From Nonomuraea montanisoli (GTDB taxonomy: Bacteria; Actinomycetota; Actinomycetes; Streptosporangiales; Streptosporangiaceae), in assembly GCF_013363975.1 (NCBI RefSeq), contig NZ_JABWGN010000025.1, forward strand, positions 28,368-92,367: 64,000 bases of DNA, written 5' to 3'. Positions 51,781-60,670 of this stretch are shown here, piece after piece. The notes under the pieces are model-generated. The model saw only the letters and a list, made by a program, of their open reading frames with translations, was not told the DNA's origin and searched no databases. The translations under genes were made by a program, and so were the position numbers. Position 1 is the stretch's first letter; every line of letters begins with the position of its first letter.

Positions 51781-52070
51781 GGCGGAAAGTTACCGCGTCG
51801 ACACCCTTCGTGGTGGACAAACGTTCGAACTGAAGACGGTCGGCCAGGCGCGTCGGGTGGGTGACCGGATCCGGACGCCCGGCGGCCTCCGATCGGCCAA
51901 GTTCTGGGAAAAAACCCCAGCTCAGCGCCCGCGTGCCTGCCATACTCGCACCGCTTCGGCAGGCGCGCGGCCCGCGAGGGGCAAATTGGGTCTTTCCCAT
52001 GCAAGGGATCGTCTTCACTCTCGGTTCAGGCGCGTGTCAACACCCATTCCGCGCACCCGAGGAGGACGAC

Positions 52071-53900
52071 GTGCGACGTCGTTTAGTCATCCTGCTGACC
52101 GTCCTGGGGCTGCTCTGCCTGAGCGGCGTCACCGGGGCGGGGGCCTCCGCCGAGCCACCGCCGAACCGGCAGTACCGCGTGCAGGGGCCGTCCGACGCCC
52201 GGCAGCGCAGCGCCGTCGCGGCCACCGGCGCCGCGATCGAGGAGGTGGCGAGGGAATCGGTCACCGTCACGGCCACGGGGGCCGAGGTGGCCGCGATCAG
52301 GCGCCTCGGCTACCAGGTGACGGAGCTGCCCCGCCCCGCGTCCCGGTCCGGCGCCGAGGCCTTCGACTTCCCGCCGGCGGACTCCGGCTACCACAACTAC
52401 GCCGAGATGACCGCTGACGTGAACGCGCTGGTCGCCGCCCATCCCGCGATCGCGAGCACGTTCACGTACGGCACCTCGTACGAGGGCAGGCAGCTCATCG
52501 GCGTCAAGATCAGCGACAACGTGGGCACCGACGAGGCGGAGCCCGAGGTGCTCTTCACCGCCCACCAGCACGCCCGCGAGCACCTCACAGTCGAGATGGC
52601 GCTGTACATCATGCACCTGCTGGCCGACAACTACGGCAGCGACAGCCGGATCACGAACCTGGTGAACACCCGGGAGATCTGGATCATGCCGGACCTCAAC
52701 CCCGACGGCGGCGAGTACGACATCGCGACCGGCTCCTACCGTTCGTGGCGCAAGAACCGGCAGCCCAACAGCGGCTCGTCGGCCGTCGGCACCGACATCA
52801 ACCGCAACTGGGGCTACAACTGGGGCTGCTGCGGCGGCTCGTCCGGCTCGACCTCCAGCGAGACCTACCGCGGCTCGGCCGCCGAGTCGGCGCCCGAGGT
52901 GAAGGCGACGGCCAACTGGGTGCGCAGCCGGGTCGTCGGCGGCGTCCAGCAGATCAAGGCGCACATCGACTGGCACACCTACAGCGAGCTCGTGCTGTGG
53001 CCGTACGGCTTCACCTACAACGACACCGCGCCCGGCCTGACCCAGGACGACCGCGACGCCCACGCGGTGCTCGGCCAGAACATGGCCGCCACCAACGGCT
53101 ACACGCCGGAGCAGTCCAGCGACCTCTACATCACCGACGGCACGATCGACGACTGGATGTGGGGCGTCTACAAGATCTTCAGCTGGACCTTCGAGATGTA
53201 CCCCACGGGCTCCAACCCCGGCTTCTACCCGCCCGACGAGCAGATCGTCCCGCAGACCACCCGCAACCGCGAGGTCGTGCTCCGCTTCCTCGAGTACGCC
53301 GACTGCGTGTACCGGATCATCGGCAAGGAGAGCCAGTACTGCGGCACGGGCAACCCGCCGGAGACCGTGTACTCCGACACGTTCGAGTCGGCCACCGGGT
53401 GGACCGCCAACCCGTCGGGCACCGACACGGCCACGGTCGGGCAGTGGGAGCGCGGCGACCCGGCCGACACCACCTCCTCCGGCGCCAAGCAGCTCGGCAC
53501 CACCGTCAGCGGCACCAACGACCTGGTGACGGGCCGGCTCGCGGGCACCTCGGCCGGCGACTACGACGTCGACGGCGGTGTCACCTCGATCCAGTCGCCG
53601 CCGATCACGCTGCCCTCGGGCGGCACGCTGAGCCTGTCGCTGTCGTGGTACCTCGCGCACGGCTCCAACAGCTCCAGCGCCGACTACTTCCGCGTGCGGG
53701 TCGTGGGCGGCACCACCGCGACCGTCCTGCAGCAGACCGGCGCGGCGTCCAACCGCAACGGCTCGTGGAGCACGGCGACCGCGGACCTGACGGCGTTCGC
53801 GGGCCAGACGGTCCGCATCCTGATCGACGCGGCGGACGCCTCGGGCGCCTCGCTGGTCGAGGCGGGCGTGGACGACGTCCGCGTCACCCGCCGGTCCTGA
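52071..53900 (+). CDS. Secreted M14 family zinc carboxypeptidase
   Basis: A 609-residue secreted protease. Residues 1-27 are a signal peptide (RRRLVILLTVLGLLCLSGV). A propeptide-like region runs to about 105. The catalytic domain has HQHAREH with zinc ligands H167 and E170, NPDGGEYDIATGSYRSWRKN, the third ligand H302 in DWHTYSELVLWPYG, and catalytic E375 in SWTFEMYPTG. From about 445 a beta-sandwich domain (YSDTFESATGW ... VEAGVDDVRV) is attached, probably for substrate or wall binding. The GTG at 52071 has GAGGAGG about 6 bases upstream. It would release C-terminal residues from extracellular peptides. A long hairpin follows. Confidence 0.93.
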   Translation: MRRRLVILLTVLGLLCLSGVTGAGASAEPPPNRQYRVQGPSDARQRSAVAATGAAIEEVARESVTVTATGAEVAAIRRLGYQVTELPRPASRSGAEAFDFPPADSGYHNYAEMTADVNALVAAHPAIASTFTYGTSYEGRQLIGVKISDNVGTDEAEPEVLFTAHQHAREHLTVEMALYIMHLLADNYGSDSRITNLVNTREIWIMPDLNPDGGEYDIATGSYRSWRKNRQPNSGSSAVGTDINRNWGYNWGCCGGSSGSTSSETYRGSAAESAPEVKATANWVRSRVVGGVQQIKAHIDWHTYSELVLWPYGFTYNDTAPGLTQDDRDAHAVLGQNMAATNGYTPEQSSDLYITDGTIDDWMWGVYKIFSWTFEMYPTGSNPGFYPPDEQIVPQTTRNREVVLRFLEYADCVYRIIGKESQYCGTGNPPETVYSDTFESATGWTANPSGTDTATVGQWERGDPADTTSSGAKQLGTTVSGTNDLVTGRLAGTSAGDYDVDGGVTSIQSPPITLPSGGTLSLSLSWYLAHGSNSSSADYFRVRVVGGTTATVLQQTGAASNRNGSWSTATADLTAFAGQTVRILIDAADASGASLVEAGVDDVRVTRRS

Positions 53901-53913
53901 CACTCCGATTCAG

Positions 53914-53954
53914 GACGAGGGCGCCGCGGCCGATCCGGCCGCGGCGCCCTCGTC
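53914..53954 (+). terminator. 19-bp perfect terminator stem after the carboxypeptidase gene
   Basis: GACGAGGGCGCCGCGGCCG pairs perfectly with the matching arm that ends at 53954, with ATC as the loop. It starts 13 bases after the stop codon. Confidence 0.85.
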
Positions 53955-54035
53955 GCTTCCGGGCATGGGGACGCGCGCCACCGCCGGTTTGGGTCTTGTA
54001 AGGACCGGGTGTCAAGGCTACGATCGCCACAACTC

Positions 54036-54052
54036 TTAGGAAACTTTCCTAA
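54036..54052. promoter_or_regulatory. Perfect palindrome TTAGGAAACTTTCCTAA upstream of the chitinase genes
   Basis: TTAGGAAA-C-TTTCCTAA has 8-base arms around one central base in an A/T-rich patch, 263 bases before the first GH18 start. From memory, similar AGGAAA/TTTCCT palindromes are operators of ROK-type regulators near actinomycete chitosanase or chitinase genes. Bases 54061-54314 are a GC-rich untranslated leader with no convincing gene. Confidence 0.6.
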
Positions 54053-54314
54053 AAGTAATCATGAATCGGGGAGCCATGACCCGCTCGCCGCCCCCCGCCG
54101 TCTCGCCCTGACCCCAGCCGGCCGCCACCCCGTCCCGCCGTCCCAGGGGCCCGCGCCATCCGCGCGGGCCGCGCCGTACGGCTCGCGCTCTCACCCCCCG
54201 GCGCGAGCCGTACGGCACCCGAGCCGCCAGGCCCGCCGGGCCGGGCGGAACGGCGCACGCACCGGGCGCCCCATCGCACCCCCCACCCGTGAAGCCGCAC
54301 TTCCAGGGAATGCC

Positions 54315-55772
54315 ATGAGATTCCGTCGCATGTTCCTCGCCTTGCTCGCCGCCCTCGCCATGATCGGCGCCGGAGCGGCCACCACCGTGCCGGCCTCGGC
54401 CGCCGCCGCCGTGCCGGTCTCCGCCGCCTCCGCACCCGTCTCCGCATCCGCCGCCGCCAAGGCCCTCGCCGCCGCGTGGCAGCCCGGCGTCTGGTACGCC
54501 GTCGGCGCCCGCGTCACCTACAACGGCGCCGACTACGAGTGCATCCAGGCCCACACCTCGCAGACCGGCTGGGAGCCCCCGGTCGTGCCGGCCCTGTGGA
54601 AGCCCGTCACCGGCGGCGGCAACCCCGGCGCGCCGGGAACCCCGGGCTCCCCGCGCGTGACCGCCACCACCAACAGCTCGATCTCCCTGTCCTGGACCGC
54701 CTCGTCCGGCACCGTCACCGGCTACCGCGTCTACGAGGGCTCCACCAACCGGGCCACGGTCTCCGGCACCTCGGCCACGATCGGCTCGCTCGGCACCTGC
54801 ACCACGCACACCTACGCGATCCGCGCCTACAACTCCGCCGGCGAGTCGGCCGACGCCTCGGTGACCGGCACCACCAGCGGCTGCACGGGCGGCGGCGGCT
54901 CCAAGATGCCCGGCGCCCCCTACCTCTACATGGGCTGGGGCAACCCGCCCGCCCCCGCCTCGGTCATGAGCGCGACCGGCGTCAAGTCGTTCACCATGGC
55001 GTTCATCCTGTCGAGCGGCGGCTGCACCCCCGCGTGGGACGGGCAGCGCCCGCTGACCGGCGGCGCCGACGCGCAGGCCATCTCGGCGATCAAGGCCGCG
55101 GGCGGCAGCGTCCAGATCTCCTTCGGCGGCTGGCAGGGCAACAAGCTCGGCCCGAACTGCTCCACCCCGCAGGCGTTCGCCGGAGCGGTGCAGCAGGTCA
55201 TCAACGCCGTGGGGCCCGCCGTGGTCGACTTCGACATCGAGAACACCGACGAGTTCGAGAACTACACCGTCCAGGACCGCATCCTGAACGGCCTGAAGAT
55301 CGTCAAGCAGAACAACCCGAACGTCAAGGTCGTCGTCACCTTCGGCACCACCAAGACCGGCCCCAACGCCCACGGCGTCCGGCTGATCAACCAGTCGAAG
55401 GCCCTCGGCGTGCCGATCGACAACTACACGATCATGCCGTTCGACTTCGGCGGCACCACCATCTACCAGGACACCGTCAACGCCTCCGAGGGCCTGAAGA
55501 ACGCTCTCAAGAACGCGTTCGGCTGGAGCGACGCCACGGCGTACTCACACATGGGCATCTCCGGCATGAACGGCCTGTCCGACCAGCAGGAGCTCACCAC
55601 GCCCGCCACCTGGACCCAGATCCGCGACTGGGCCAAGGGCAAGGGCCTGACCAGGCTCGCCTACTGGGCCGTCAACCGCGACCGCCCCTGCCCCGGCGGC
55701 GGCGTCGTGTCCCACTGCAGCGGCATCTCCCAGAGCGACTGGGAGTTCACCCGGATCACCGCCGGCTTCTGA
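54315..55772 (+). CDS. Secreted GH18 chitinase with chitin-binding and Fn3 domains
   Basis: A 485-residue secreted chitinase. Order: signal peptide (RRMFLALLAALAMIGAGAATT, cut near 30-35), Ala/Ser-rich linker, CBM5/12 chitin-binding module (WQPGVWYAVGARVTYNGADY, about 55-98), fibronectin type III module (about 108-193), then the GH18 barrel. The catalytic DxDxE is VVDFDIEN with E309 as proton donor. The C-terminus has YWAVNRDRPCPGGG, then HCSGISQSDWEFTRIT. The ATG at 54315 is preceded by AGGGA; the frame extends upstream, but without signal-peptide character. It hydrolyses chitin outside the cell. A paralogue follows directly. Confidence 0.93.
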   Translation: MRFRRMFLALLAALAMIGAGAATTVPASAAAAVPVSAASAPVSASAAAKALAAAWQPGVWYAVGARVTYNGADYECIQAHTSQTGWEPPVVPALWKPVTGGGNPGAPGTPGSPRVTATTNSSISLSWTASSGTVTGYRVYEGSTNRATVSGTSATIGSLGTCTTHTYAIRAYNSAGESADASVTGTTSGCTGGGGSKMPGAPYLYMGWGNPPAPASVMSATGVKSFTMAFILSSGGCTPAWDGQRPLTGGADAQAISAIKAAGGSVQISFGGWQGNKLGPNCSTPQAFAGAVQQVINAVGPAVVDFDIENTDEFENYTVQDRILNGLKIVKQNNPNVKVVVTFGTTKTGPNAHGVRLINQSKALGVPIDNYTIMPFDFGGTTIYQDTVNASEGLKNALKNAFGWSDATAYSHMGISGMNGLSDQQELTTPATWTQIRDWAKGKGLTRLAYWAVNRDRPCPGGGVVSHCSGISQSDWEFTRITAGF

Positions 55773-55793
55773 CCCGCCCGACGGCCTCCGTGC

Positions 55794-55830
55794 GAACGCC
55801 CCACCGCTCATGTCCCGCGGTGGGGCGTTC
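55794..55830 (+). terminator. Hairpin between the two GH18 genes
   Basis: GAACGCCCCACCG and CGGTGGGGCGTTC form a perfect 13-base stem with an 11-base loop, 21 bases after the first stop and 28 bases before the second start. It may end or weaken transcription into the second gene. Confidence 0.7.
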
Positions 55831-55858
55831 CCATGAGCCCCGTGAAAGGACACCCCCC

Positions 55859-57508
55859 ATGAAGCTGATCCGCACCCTCGTGGCGGCCGTCACGCTCGCC
55901 GCCGGCCTCACCGCGCTGAACGCCGCCCCGGCCGCCGCCGCGAACATCCTCGCCAACCCCGGCTTCGAGTCGGGCCTGTCCGGCTGGACCTGCTCCGGCA
56001 CGGCCGCGGCCGTCTCCTCACCCGTCCACGGCGGCGCCCGCGCCCTCCAGGGCACCCCGAGCGGCGGCGACCACGCCCGCTGCGGCCAGAGCGTGACCGT
56101 CCAGCCCGGCACCACCTACCGGCTGTCCGCCTGGGTCCAGGGCGCCTACGTCTTCCTCGGCGCGACCGGCGCGGGCGTGGAGACCAGCACCTGGGGCACG
56201 CCCGGCGCGCAGTGGGCGCACCTGTCCACCTCCTTCACCACCCCGGCCGGCACGACCTCCGTGACCGTGTACGTCAACGGTTGGTACGGCCAGCCCGCGT
56301 ACCTGGCCGACGACGTCGTCCTCGACGGCCCCGGCGGCGCCCCCGACACCCGGCCGCCCACGGTGCCCACCGGCCTGTCCGTCGGCGGCGCGACCGGCTC
56401 CAGCCTCACCCTCACCTGGAACGCCTCCACCGACGACTCGGGCAGCGTCGCCCGTTACGACGTCTCCCGCGACGACGGCGCCCCGGTCGCCGTCACCTCC
56501 ACCACCTACACCGCCACCGGCCTGACCCCCGACACCGGCTACGGCTTCCGCGTGCGCGCCTGCGACGCCGCCGGCAACTGCTCCGCCTACAGCCCCTCGG
56601 CGAGCGGCCGGACGACCGGCACCACCCCGCCGCCCACCGGCGCCATCCGGTACGCCCCGTACATCGACATCACCATGACCACGCCCTCCCTGGTCAGCGC
56701 GGCCTCGGCGACCGGCGTCAAGAACTACACGCTCGCCTTCGTCCTCGGCGACAGCTCCGGCTGCAACCCCGCCTGGGGCGGCACCATCCCGCTCGCCGAC
56801 GCCCGGATCATCGGCGACGTCAAGGCCCTCCAGGCCCAGGGCGGCCAGGTGGTCGTGGCCAGCGGCGGCGCCATGGGCCCGTACCTGGAGCACACCTGCG
56901 GCACCTCCGCCGCGCTGCTCGCCGCGTACAGGAAGGTGCTCGACACCGTCGGCACCAACCACCTCGACGTGGACGTCGAGGCGTCCATCGATGTCGCCAA
57001 GGTCAACACCGCGCTGCGCCAGCTCCAGGCCGAGCGCGGCACGACCGTCAGCTACACCCTGCGCGTCCAGGGCCAGGACTATGGCGTGGACCCGTTCTCG
57101 CTGCAGATCCTCCAGGACGCCGCCGCCCGCGGGCTGGAGGTGACTGTCAACCCGATGCTCATGAACTTCGGCTACACCGGCTCGTGGGGCGACGCCATGA
57201 TCTCGGCCGCCCAGGCCACCCTCGGCCAGATGAGGACCGTCTGGCCGTCCCGGTCGGACGCGCAGCTCAGGCGGATGCTCGGCGTGACCCCGATGATCGG
57301 CCGCAACGACACCGGCATGACCACCACCCAGGCCGACGCCCGCAAGCTGCGCGACTGGGCCGACGCCAACCACATCGGGTTCGTCGGCTTCTGGTCGGCC
57401 GGGCGCGACAACGGTGGCTGCCCCGGCGGCGGCGTCTCGCCGACGTGCAGCGGCATCGCCCAGACGGCCTACGAGTTCACCGGCATCTTCAAGGGCTTCA
57501 CGGGCTGA
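55859..57508 (+). CDS. Secreted GH18 family hydrolase with carbohydrate-binding and Fn3 domains
   Basis: A 549-residue secreted protein. Order: signal peptide (LIRTLVAAVTLAAGLTALNA, cut near 29), CBM4/9/16-like beta-sandwich (NILANPGFESGLSGWTCSG, about 30-160), fibronectin type III module (about 168-250), Thr/Pro linker, then a GH18 barrel. The active site reads HLDVDVEAS; DxDxE is kept, with E374 as proton donor. The C-terminal GCPGGGVSPTCSGIAQTAYEF parallels that of the upstream chitinase. The ATG at 55859 has AAAGGA upstream. It probably acts on chitin or related glycans together with the first enzyme; the different binding module suggests another substrate form. Confidence 0.9.
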   Translation: MKLIRTLVAAVTLAAGLTALNAAPAAAANILANPGFESGLSGWTCSGTAAAVSSPVHGGARALQGTPSGGDHARCGQSVTVQPGTTYRLSAWVQGAYVFLGATGAGVETSTWGTPGAQWAHLSTSFTTPAGTTSVTVYVNGWYGQPAYLADDVVLDGPGGAPDTRPPTVPTGLSVGGATGSSLTLTWNASTDDSGSVARYDVSRDDGAPVAVTSTTYTATGLTPDTGYGFRVRACDAAGNCSAYSPSASGRTTGTTPPPTGAIRYAPYIDITMTTPSLVSAASATGVKNYTLAFVLGDSSGCNPAWGGTIPLADARIIGDVKALQAQGGQVVVASGGAMGPYLEHTCGTSAALLAAYRKVLDTVGTNHLDVDVEASIDVAKVNTALRQLQAERGTTVSYTLRVQGQDYGVDPFSLQILQDAAARGLEVTVNPMLMNFGYTGSWGDAMISAAQATLGQMRTVWPSRSDAQLRRMLGVTPMIGRNDTGMTTTQADARKLRDWADANHIGFVGFWSAGRDNGGCPGGGVSPTCSGIAQTAYEFTGIFKGFTG

Positions 57509-59117
57509 AGGGAACCAGTGGCATGTAGGGCACGAGATACGTGGGCTTGACCGGCAGGCCCGGCCCCGGCGGCCGGTACGTCGGCAGCGCCTCCCCGTAC
57601 TCGTGCATCCACGCGTGGTCCACCATCAGCCGCATCGGCCCCGGCACGGGCGGATCCTGCGCCCGCGCCGGGGCCGGCTCGACCCGGCCCACCGCGAGCT
57701 TGGCCACCGCGTCGGCCACCAGCCCCGCCTCCGGCAACGCCACGTCGCACCGGTCGTCCGGCCCGATCAGCAGGTCCAGGTCGGGCGGCACCGGGTAGAT
57801 CGGCCGCGGCAGCGCCAGCACCCGGGGCGACGGCGTCATCGGCAGCCCGTCGCGCACCGCCTCGACCAGCACCGAACGCCCCGTCCGCCCGCTCAGCACG
57901 CCGTCGGCCAGCGGCCAGCACAGCCTGCCCACGTTCGCGCCGTCCTCGCCGAGGGCGTGCAGGCACAGGTACGGCACCAGCGGCACCTCGTCGCCCGCCC
58001 CCTCCTGCGCCCAGCCGCGGCCGCACCCGGTCAGCACGAGCAGCGCCAGCATGGCCCGGTACGCCGTGTCGGCGTGCGAGGTCTCCAGCCGCCCCGGCAC
58101 GATCACGCACCGGCCCCCGGTCCGCTCCGCCGTCGCGCCCAGCTCGCGCGCCACCTTGACCGCCCGCGCGGCCGGCACCCCGGTCAGCGGCTCCTGCCAG
58201 GCCGGCGTGTACGGCTCGGCCCGGTCCTCGAAGCCGTCCGGCCAGCAGCCCGGCAGCCCGTCCCTGGGCACCCCGTACACCGCGAGCAGCAGGTCGAACA
58301 CCGTCGTCACCAGCAGGTCCCCGTACCGCCGCACCGGCACGCCGCGCCGCAGCACGCCGGGCCCGTCGTCGAAGCGCGGCAGCAGCACCTCCACCGACTC
58401 GCCGCGTGGCCCGCCGTACACGCTGAGCCGGTCGGCGCGCCGCCCGATCCCGCAGCCCGCCACCCACGCGCCGCCCAGCTCGCGCAGCCGCACCAGGAAC
58501 GGCAGGTCCGTGTGGTCCAGCGCGTGCTCGGCGAACGCCGGCCGCTCCAGCAGGAACTCCTTGAGCAGCACGTGCCCCATCGCCATCGCCAGCGCGCCGT
58601 CCGTGCCCGGCCGCACGACCAGCGTCTCGTCCGACAGCCGCGTCGGGTGCGGGCCGATCGCCACGACCTTCTGGCCCTTGTAGCGCCCGGCGATCACCCA
58701 CGGCGCGCCCGGCGTGCGGATCAGCCGGTTGTTCTCACCCCACAGCACCACGTACGCCGCGCGCGGCCAGTCGTCCGGCTCCGGACCGCGAAAGCCCGGC
58801 CCGAGCATCTGCCACGGCGCCGTCGGCTGCTCGGTCAGCACCGCCCCGCCCAGCGCGGCCACCAGCCCCGCCAGCGGCGAGGTCGCCAGCGCCGCCACCC
58901 GGTCCGGGCCGTACTCGGCCGCCGTGTGCACGATCGCCGCGGCCGTCAGCTCCGCGGCCGTGCCGTCGTCCAGCGGCACCCGCCGTCCGCCACGGGCCCT
59001 GCGGTACACCTCAGAGTTTGCTGTGAGTTTCGCCCAGGCGGCGACCGGGTCGCGAAGCTCATCTTTCACCTCGAAGTAGAGCCGGACCAGAGCCCGGTTG
59101 ACCTGCGATCCCCCCAT
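57498..59117 (-). CDS. Shortened NarG-like molybdopterin oxidoreductase homologue
   Basis: A 539-residue protein clearly related to the respiratory nitrate reductase alpha subunit. DPVAAWAKLTANSEVYRRARG, AIVHTAAEYGPDR, TDGALAMAMGHVLLKEF, TDLPFLVRLRELGG, YGVPRDGLPGCWPDGFED and YTPAWQEPLTGVPA follow NarG order. NarG has about 1,200 residues; here the N-terminal [4Fe-4S] region, long internal parts and the C-terminal third are absent. The NarG segment SFYDWYADLP that supplies the Mo-ligating Asp is replaced by LTEQPTAPWQML. No narH, narJ or narI adjoins. The frame is intact, so it may be a non-catalytic or repurposed protein. Its 3' end overlaps the GH18 gene by 11 bases. The ribosome site at 59117 is weak. 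Confidence 0.75.
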   Translation of the reverse strand: MGGSQVNRALVRLYFEVKDELRDPVAAWAKLTANSEVYRRARGGRRVPLDDGTAAELTAAAIVHTAAEYGPDRVAALATSPLAGLVAALGGAVLTEQPTAPWQMLGPGFRGPEPDDWPRAAYVVLWGENNRLIRTPGAPWVIAGRYKGQKVVAIGPHPTRLSDETLVVRPGTDGALAMAMGHVLLKEFLLERPAFAEHALDHTDLPFLVRLRELGGAWVAGCGIGRRADRLSVYGGPRGESVEVLLPRFDDGPGVLRRGVPVRRYGDLLVTTVFDLLLAVYGVPRDGLPGCWPDGFEDRAEPYTPAWQEPLTGVPAARAVKVARELGATAERTGGRCVIVPGRLETSHADTAYRAMLALLVLTGCGRGWAQEGAGDEVPLVPYLCLHALGEDGANVGRLCWPLADGVLSGRTGRSVLVEAVRDGLPMTPSPRVLALPRPIYPVPPDLDLLIGPDDRCDVALPEAGLVADAVAKLAVGRVEPAPARAQDPPVPGPMRLMVDHAWMHEYGEALPTYRPPGPGLPVKPTYLVPYMPLVPFSP

Positions 59118-59232
59118 GGAAAGAGTTCAGCACAGAGGGTCACGGTCTATCGCGGTACGACCCGCCATGTCGGGGATAAGAATGGCTTCGCAAGTGGAAG
59201 CATCCAGGGGAGTACGGCAGGCTAGACCCGCC

Positions 59233-60618
59233 ATGGAATACGCATTTCTCACAGGGACCGTGCTCGTCGCGGGAGTCGTCTTCGCCGTCGTCGCCCAGTG
59301 GCGGGACTGGCGGCCGCCCATCATCGTCGCCGTCGTCGTCGGCGTGGCCGTCCGCGTGCTGCTCCTGTTCACCGCGGCGCACGACTCGTGGCAGCCGGTC
59401 GACTTCATGGAGAGCTTCAAACCCGCCGGCGAGGCCGTGCTCAACGGCCAGGACCCTGTGCTCGCCAGCGAGGGCGGCTGGCACTTCCTGCCGACGATCC
59501 CGTACGTCTACGGCATCCTGCTCTGGCTCGGCATCCCGTGGGAGTACGCCGGGCGCCTGGTCACCGTGGTCGCCGACATCGCGCTGATCCCGCTCGTCGC
59601 CAAGCTGTCCGGCGGCCCCAAGGCGTCGCTGCGCGCCCTGCAGTACGCGCTCAACCCGCTCGCGCTGCTGGTGGCCTGCATCCATGGCCAGGTCGAGCCG
59701 GTGGCGCTGGTCTTCGGCGTGGCCGCCTTCGTGGTGGCCCGCGGGCCGGGCTCGCCCGAGCGGCCCGGCATCCGCACCCAGGTCGTCGCCCGCGTCCGCC
59801 GCGGCGTGACCGCCTACGGCTGGCGCACCGCCGCCTACCGGGTGCTCGGCCCCGGCGGCATGCTGCGCCGGGCCCTGGCGGCAGGTCCGACCGACCGCGC
59901 CGACCTCAAGCGGGCCGGACTCGCGGGCCTGCTCATGGGCCTGGCCCTGTGCGCCAAGAGCTGGCCGATCTGGCTCATCCCCGGCATGCTGCTGCTCCTG
60001 CCGCACCTGCGCGCCCGCGTGGCCGCGCTGTTCGTGACCGGTCTCGTGCCGCTGTTCTTCCTCGTCACCCTGCCGATCTTCGCGGGCACCTCGCTCCAGC
60101 AGATCCCCGAGGTCATCAGGACCATCCAGGACATCCGTCCCATCGTCGGCGAATGGGGCTGGACCCCGTGGAAGACCGGTGGTGACTGGGCGCTGGAGCC
60201 CGGCCTCGCCAAGCTGGGCACGAACCTCATCTACGCCTGCGTCATCGGCGTGATCTTCCTGTGGCGGCGGGCCGACCCGATCGACATGACCACGGCCATC
60301 CTGCTCATCTTCATGGTCGTGACGCCGCGGCTCGGCGCGCAGTACCTGCTGTGGTTCATGCCGTTCCTCGTCGCCCGGCCCACGCGGTTCGCCTGGCCGG
60401 CGATCATCGGCGTGTCGGCGTGGGCGGCGTACGGCTACCTGTACATGACCCAGTTCGACGTCAACACCTGGTGGGGGCTGCACGCCGACTGGTCGCGGGC
60501 GTCGATCGTGCTGCTGCCGGTGCTGCTCGTCGCCATGCCGTGGGGCCGCCGCGTCGCGACCGGGGTGACGGCCCCCGCCGTGCCCGCGGACAAGACCCGC
60601 GTCACGTCGGCGGCCTGA
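59233..60618 (+). CDS. GT-C type integral membrane glycosyltransferase (GT87/DUF2029-like)
   Basis: A 461-residue membrane protein with about ten to twelve hydrophobic segments. The first extracytoplasmic loop has PVDFMESFKPAGEAVLNGQDP, an Asp/Glu-containing loop as in polyprenyl-phosphate-dependent mannosyl- and arabinosyltransferases. ALNPLALLVACIHGQVEPVAL and FMVVTPRLGAQYLLWFMPFLV are typical of the DUF2029/GT87 type. It would move a sugar from a lipid carrier to a cell-envelope acceptor on the outside; acceptor unknown. The ATG at 59233 gives a clean first membrane segment; the extension to 59098 overlaps the NarG-like gene and is not convincing. Confidence 0.78.
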   Translation: MEYAFLTGTVLVAGVVFAVVAQWRDWRPPIIVAVVVGVAVRVLLLFTAAHDSWQPVDFMESFKPAGEAVLNGQDPVLASEGGWHFLPTIPYVYGILLWLGIPWEYAGRLVTVVADIALIPLVAKLSGGPKASLRALQYALNPLALLVACIHGQVEPVALVFGVAAFVVARGPGSPERPGIRTQVVARVRRGVTAYGWRTAAYRVLGPGGMLRRALAAGPTDRADLKRAGLAGLLMGLALCAKSWPIWLIPGMLLLLPHLRARVAALFVTGLVPLFFLVTLPIFAGTSLQQIPEVIRTIQDIRPIVGEWGWTPWKTGGDWALEPGLAKLGTNLIYACVIGVIFLWRRADPIDMTTAILLIFMVVTPRLGAQYLLWFMPFLVARPTRFAWPAIIGVSAWAAYGYLYMTQFDVNTWWGLHADWSRASIVLLPVLLVAMPWGRRVATGVTAPAVPADKTRVTSAA

Positions 60619-60670
60619 GGCGTCCGATTCCTACAAGAGCGGGGCGCGCCGTGCCGGGTACGTTCCGCTC

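Noticed and set aside
51905..51922. Small hairpin around CTGGGAAAAAACCCCAG
   Set aside because: Only a 5-base stem, with no gene ending nearby. Not enough for a terminator or riboswitch.
51800..52070. Possible c-di-AMP (ydaO-type) riboswitch upstream of the secreted peptidase
   Set aside because: Actinomycete cell-wall hydrolase genes sometimes have one, but I could not find the conserved core in these bases.
54061..54314. Small coding region in the chitinase leader
   Set aside because: The frame is continuous with the chitinase but gives Arg/Pro-rich residues; the signal peptide begins at 54315 with a ribosome site.
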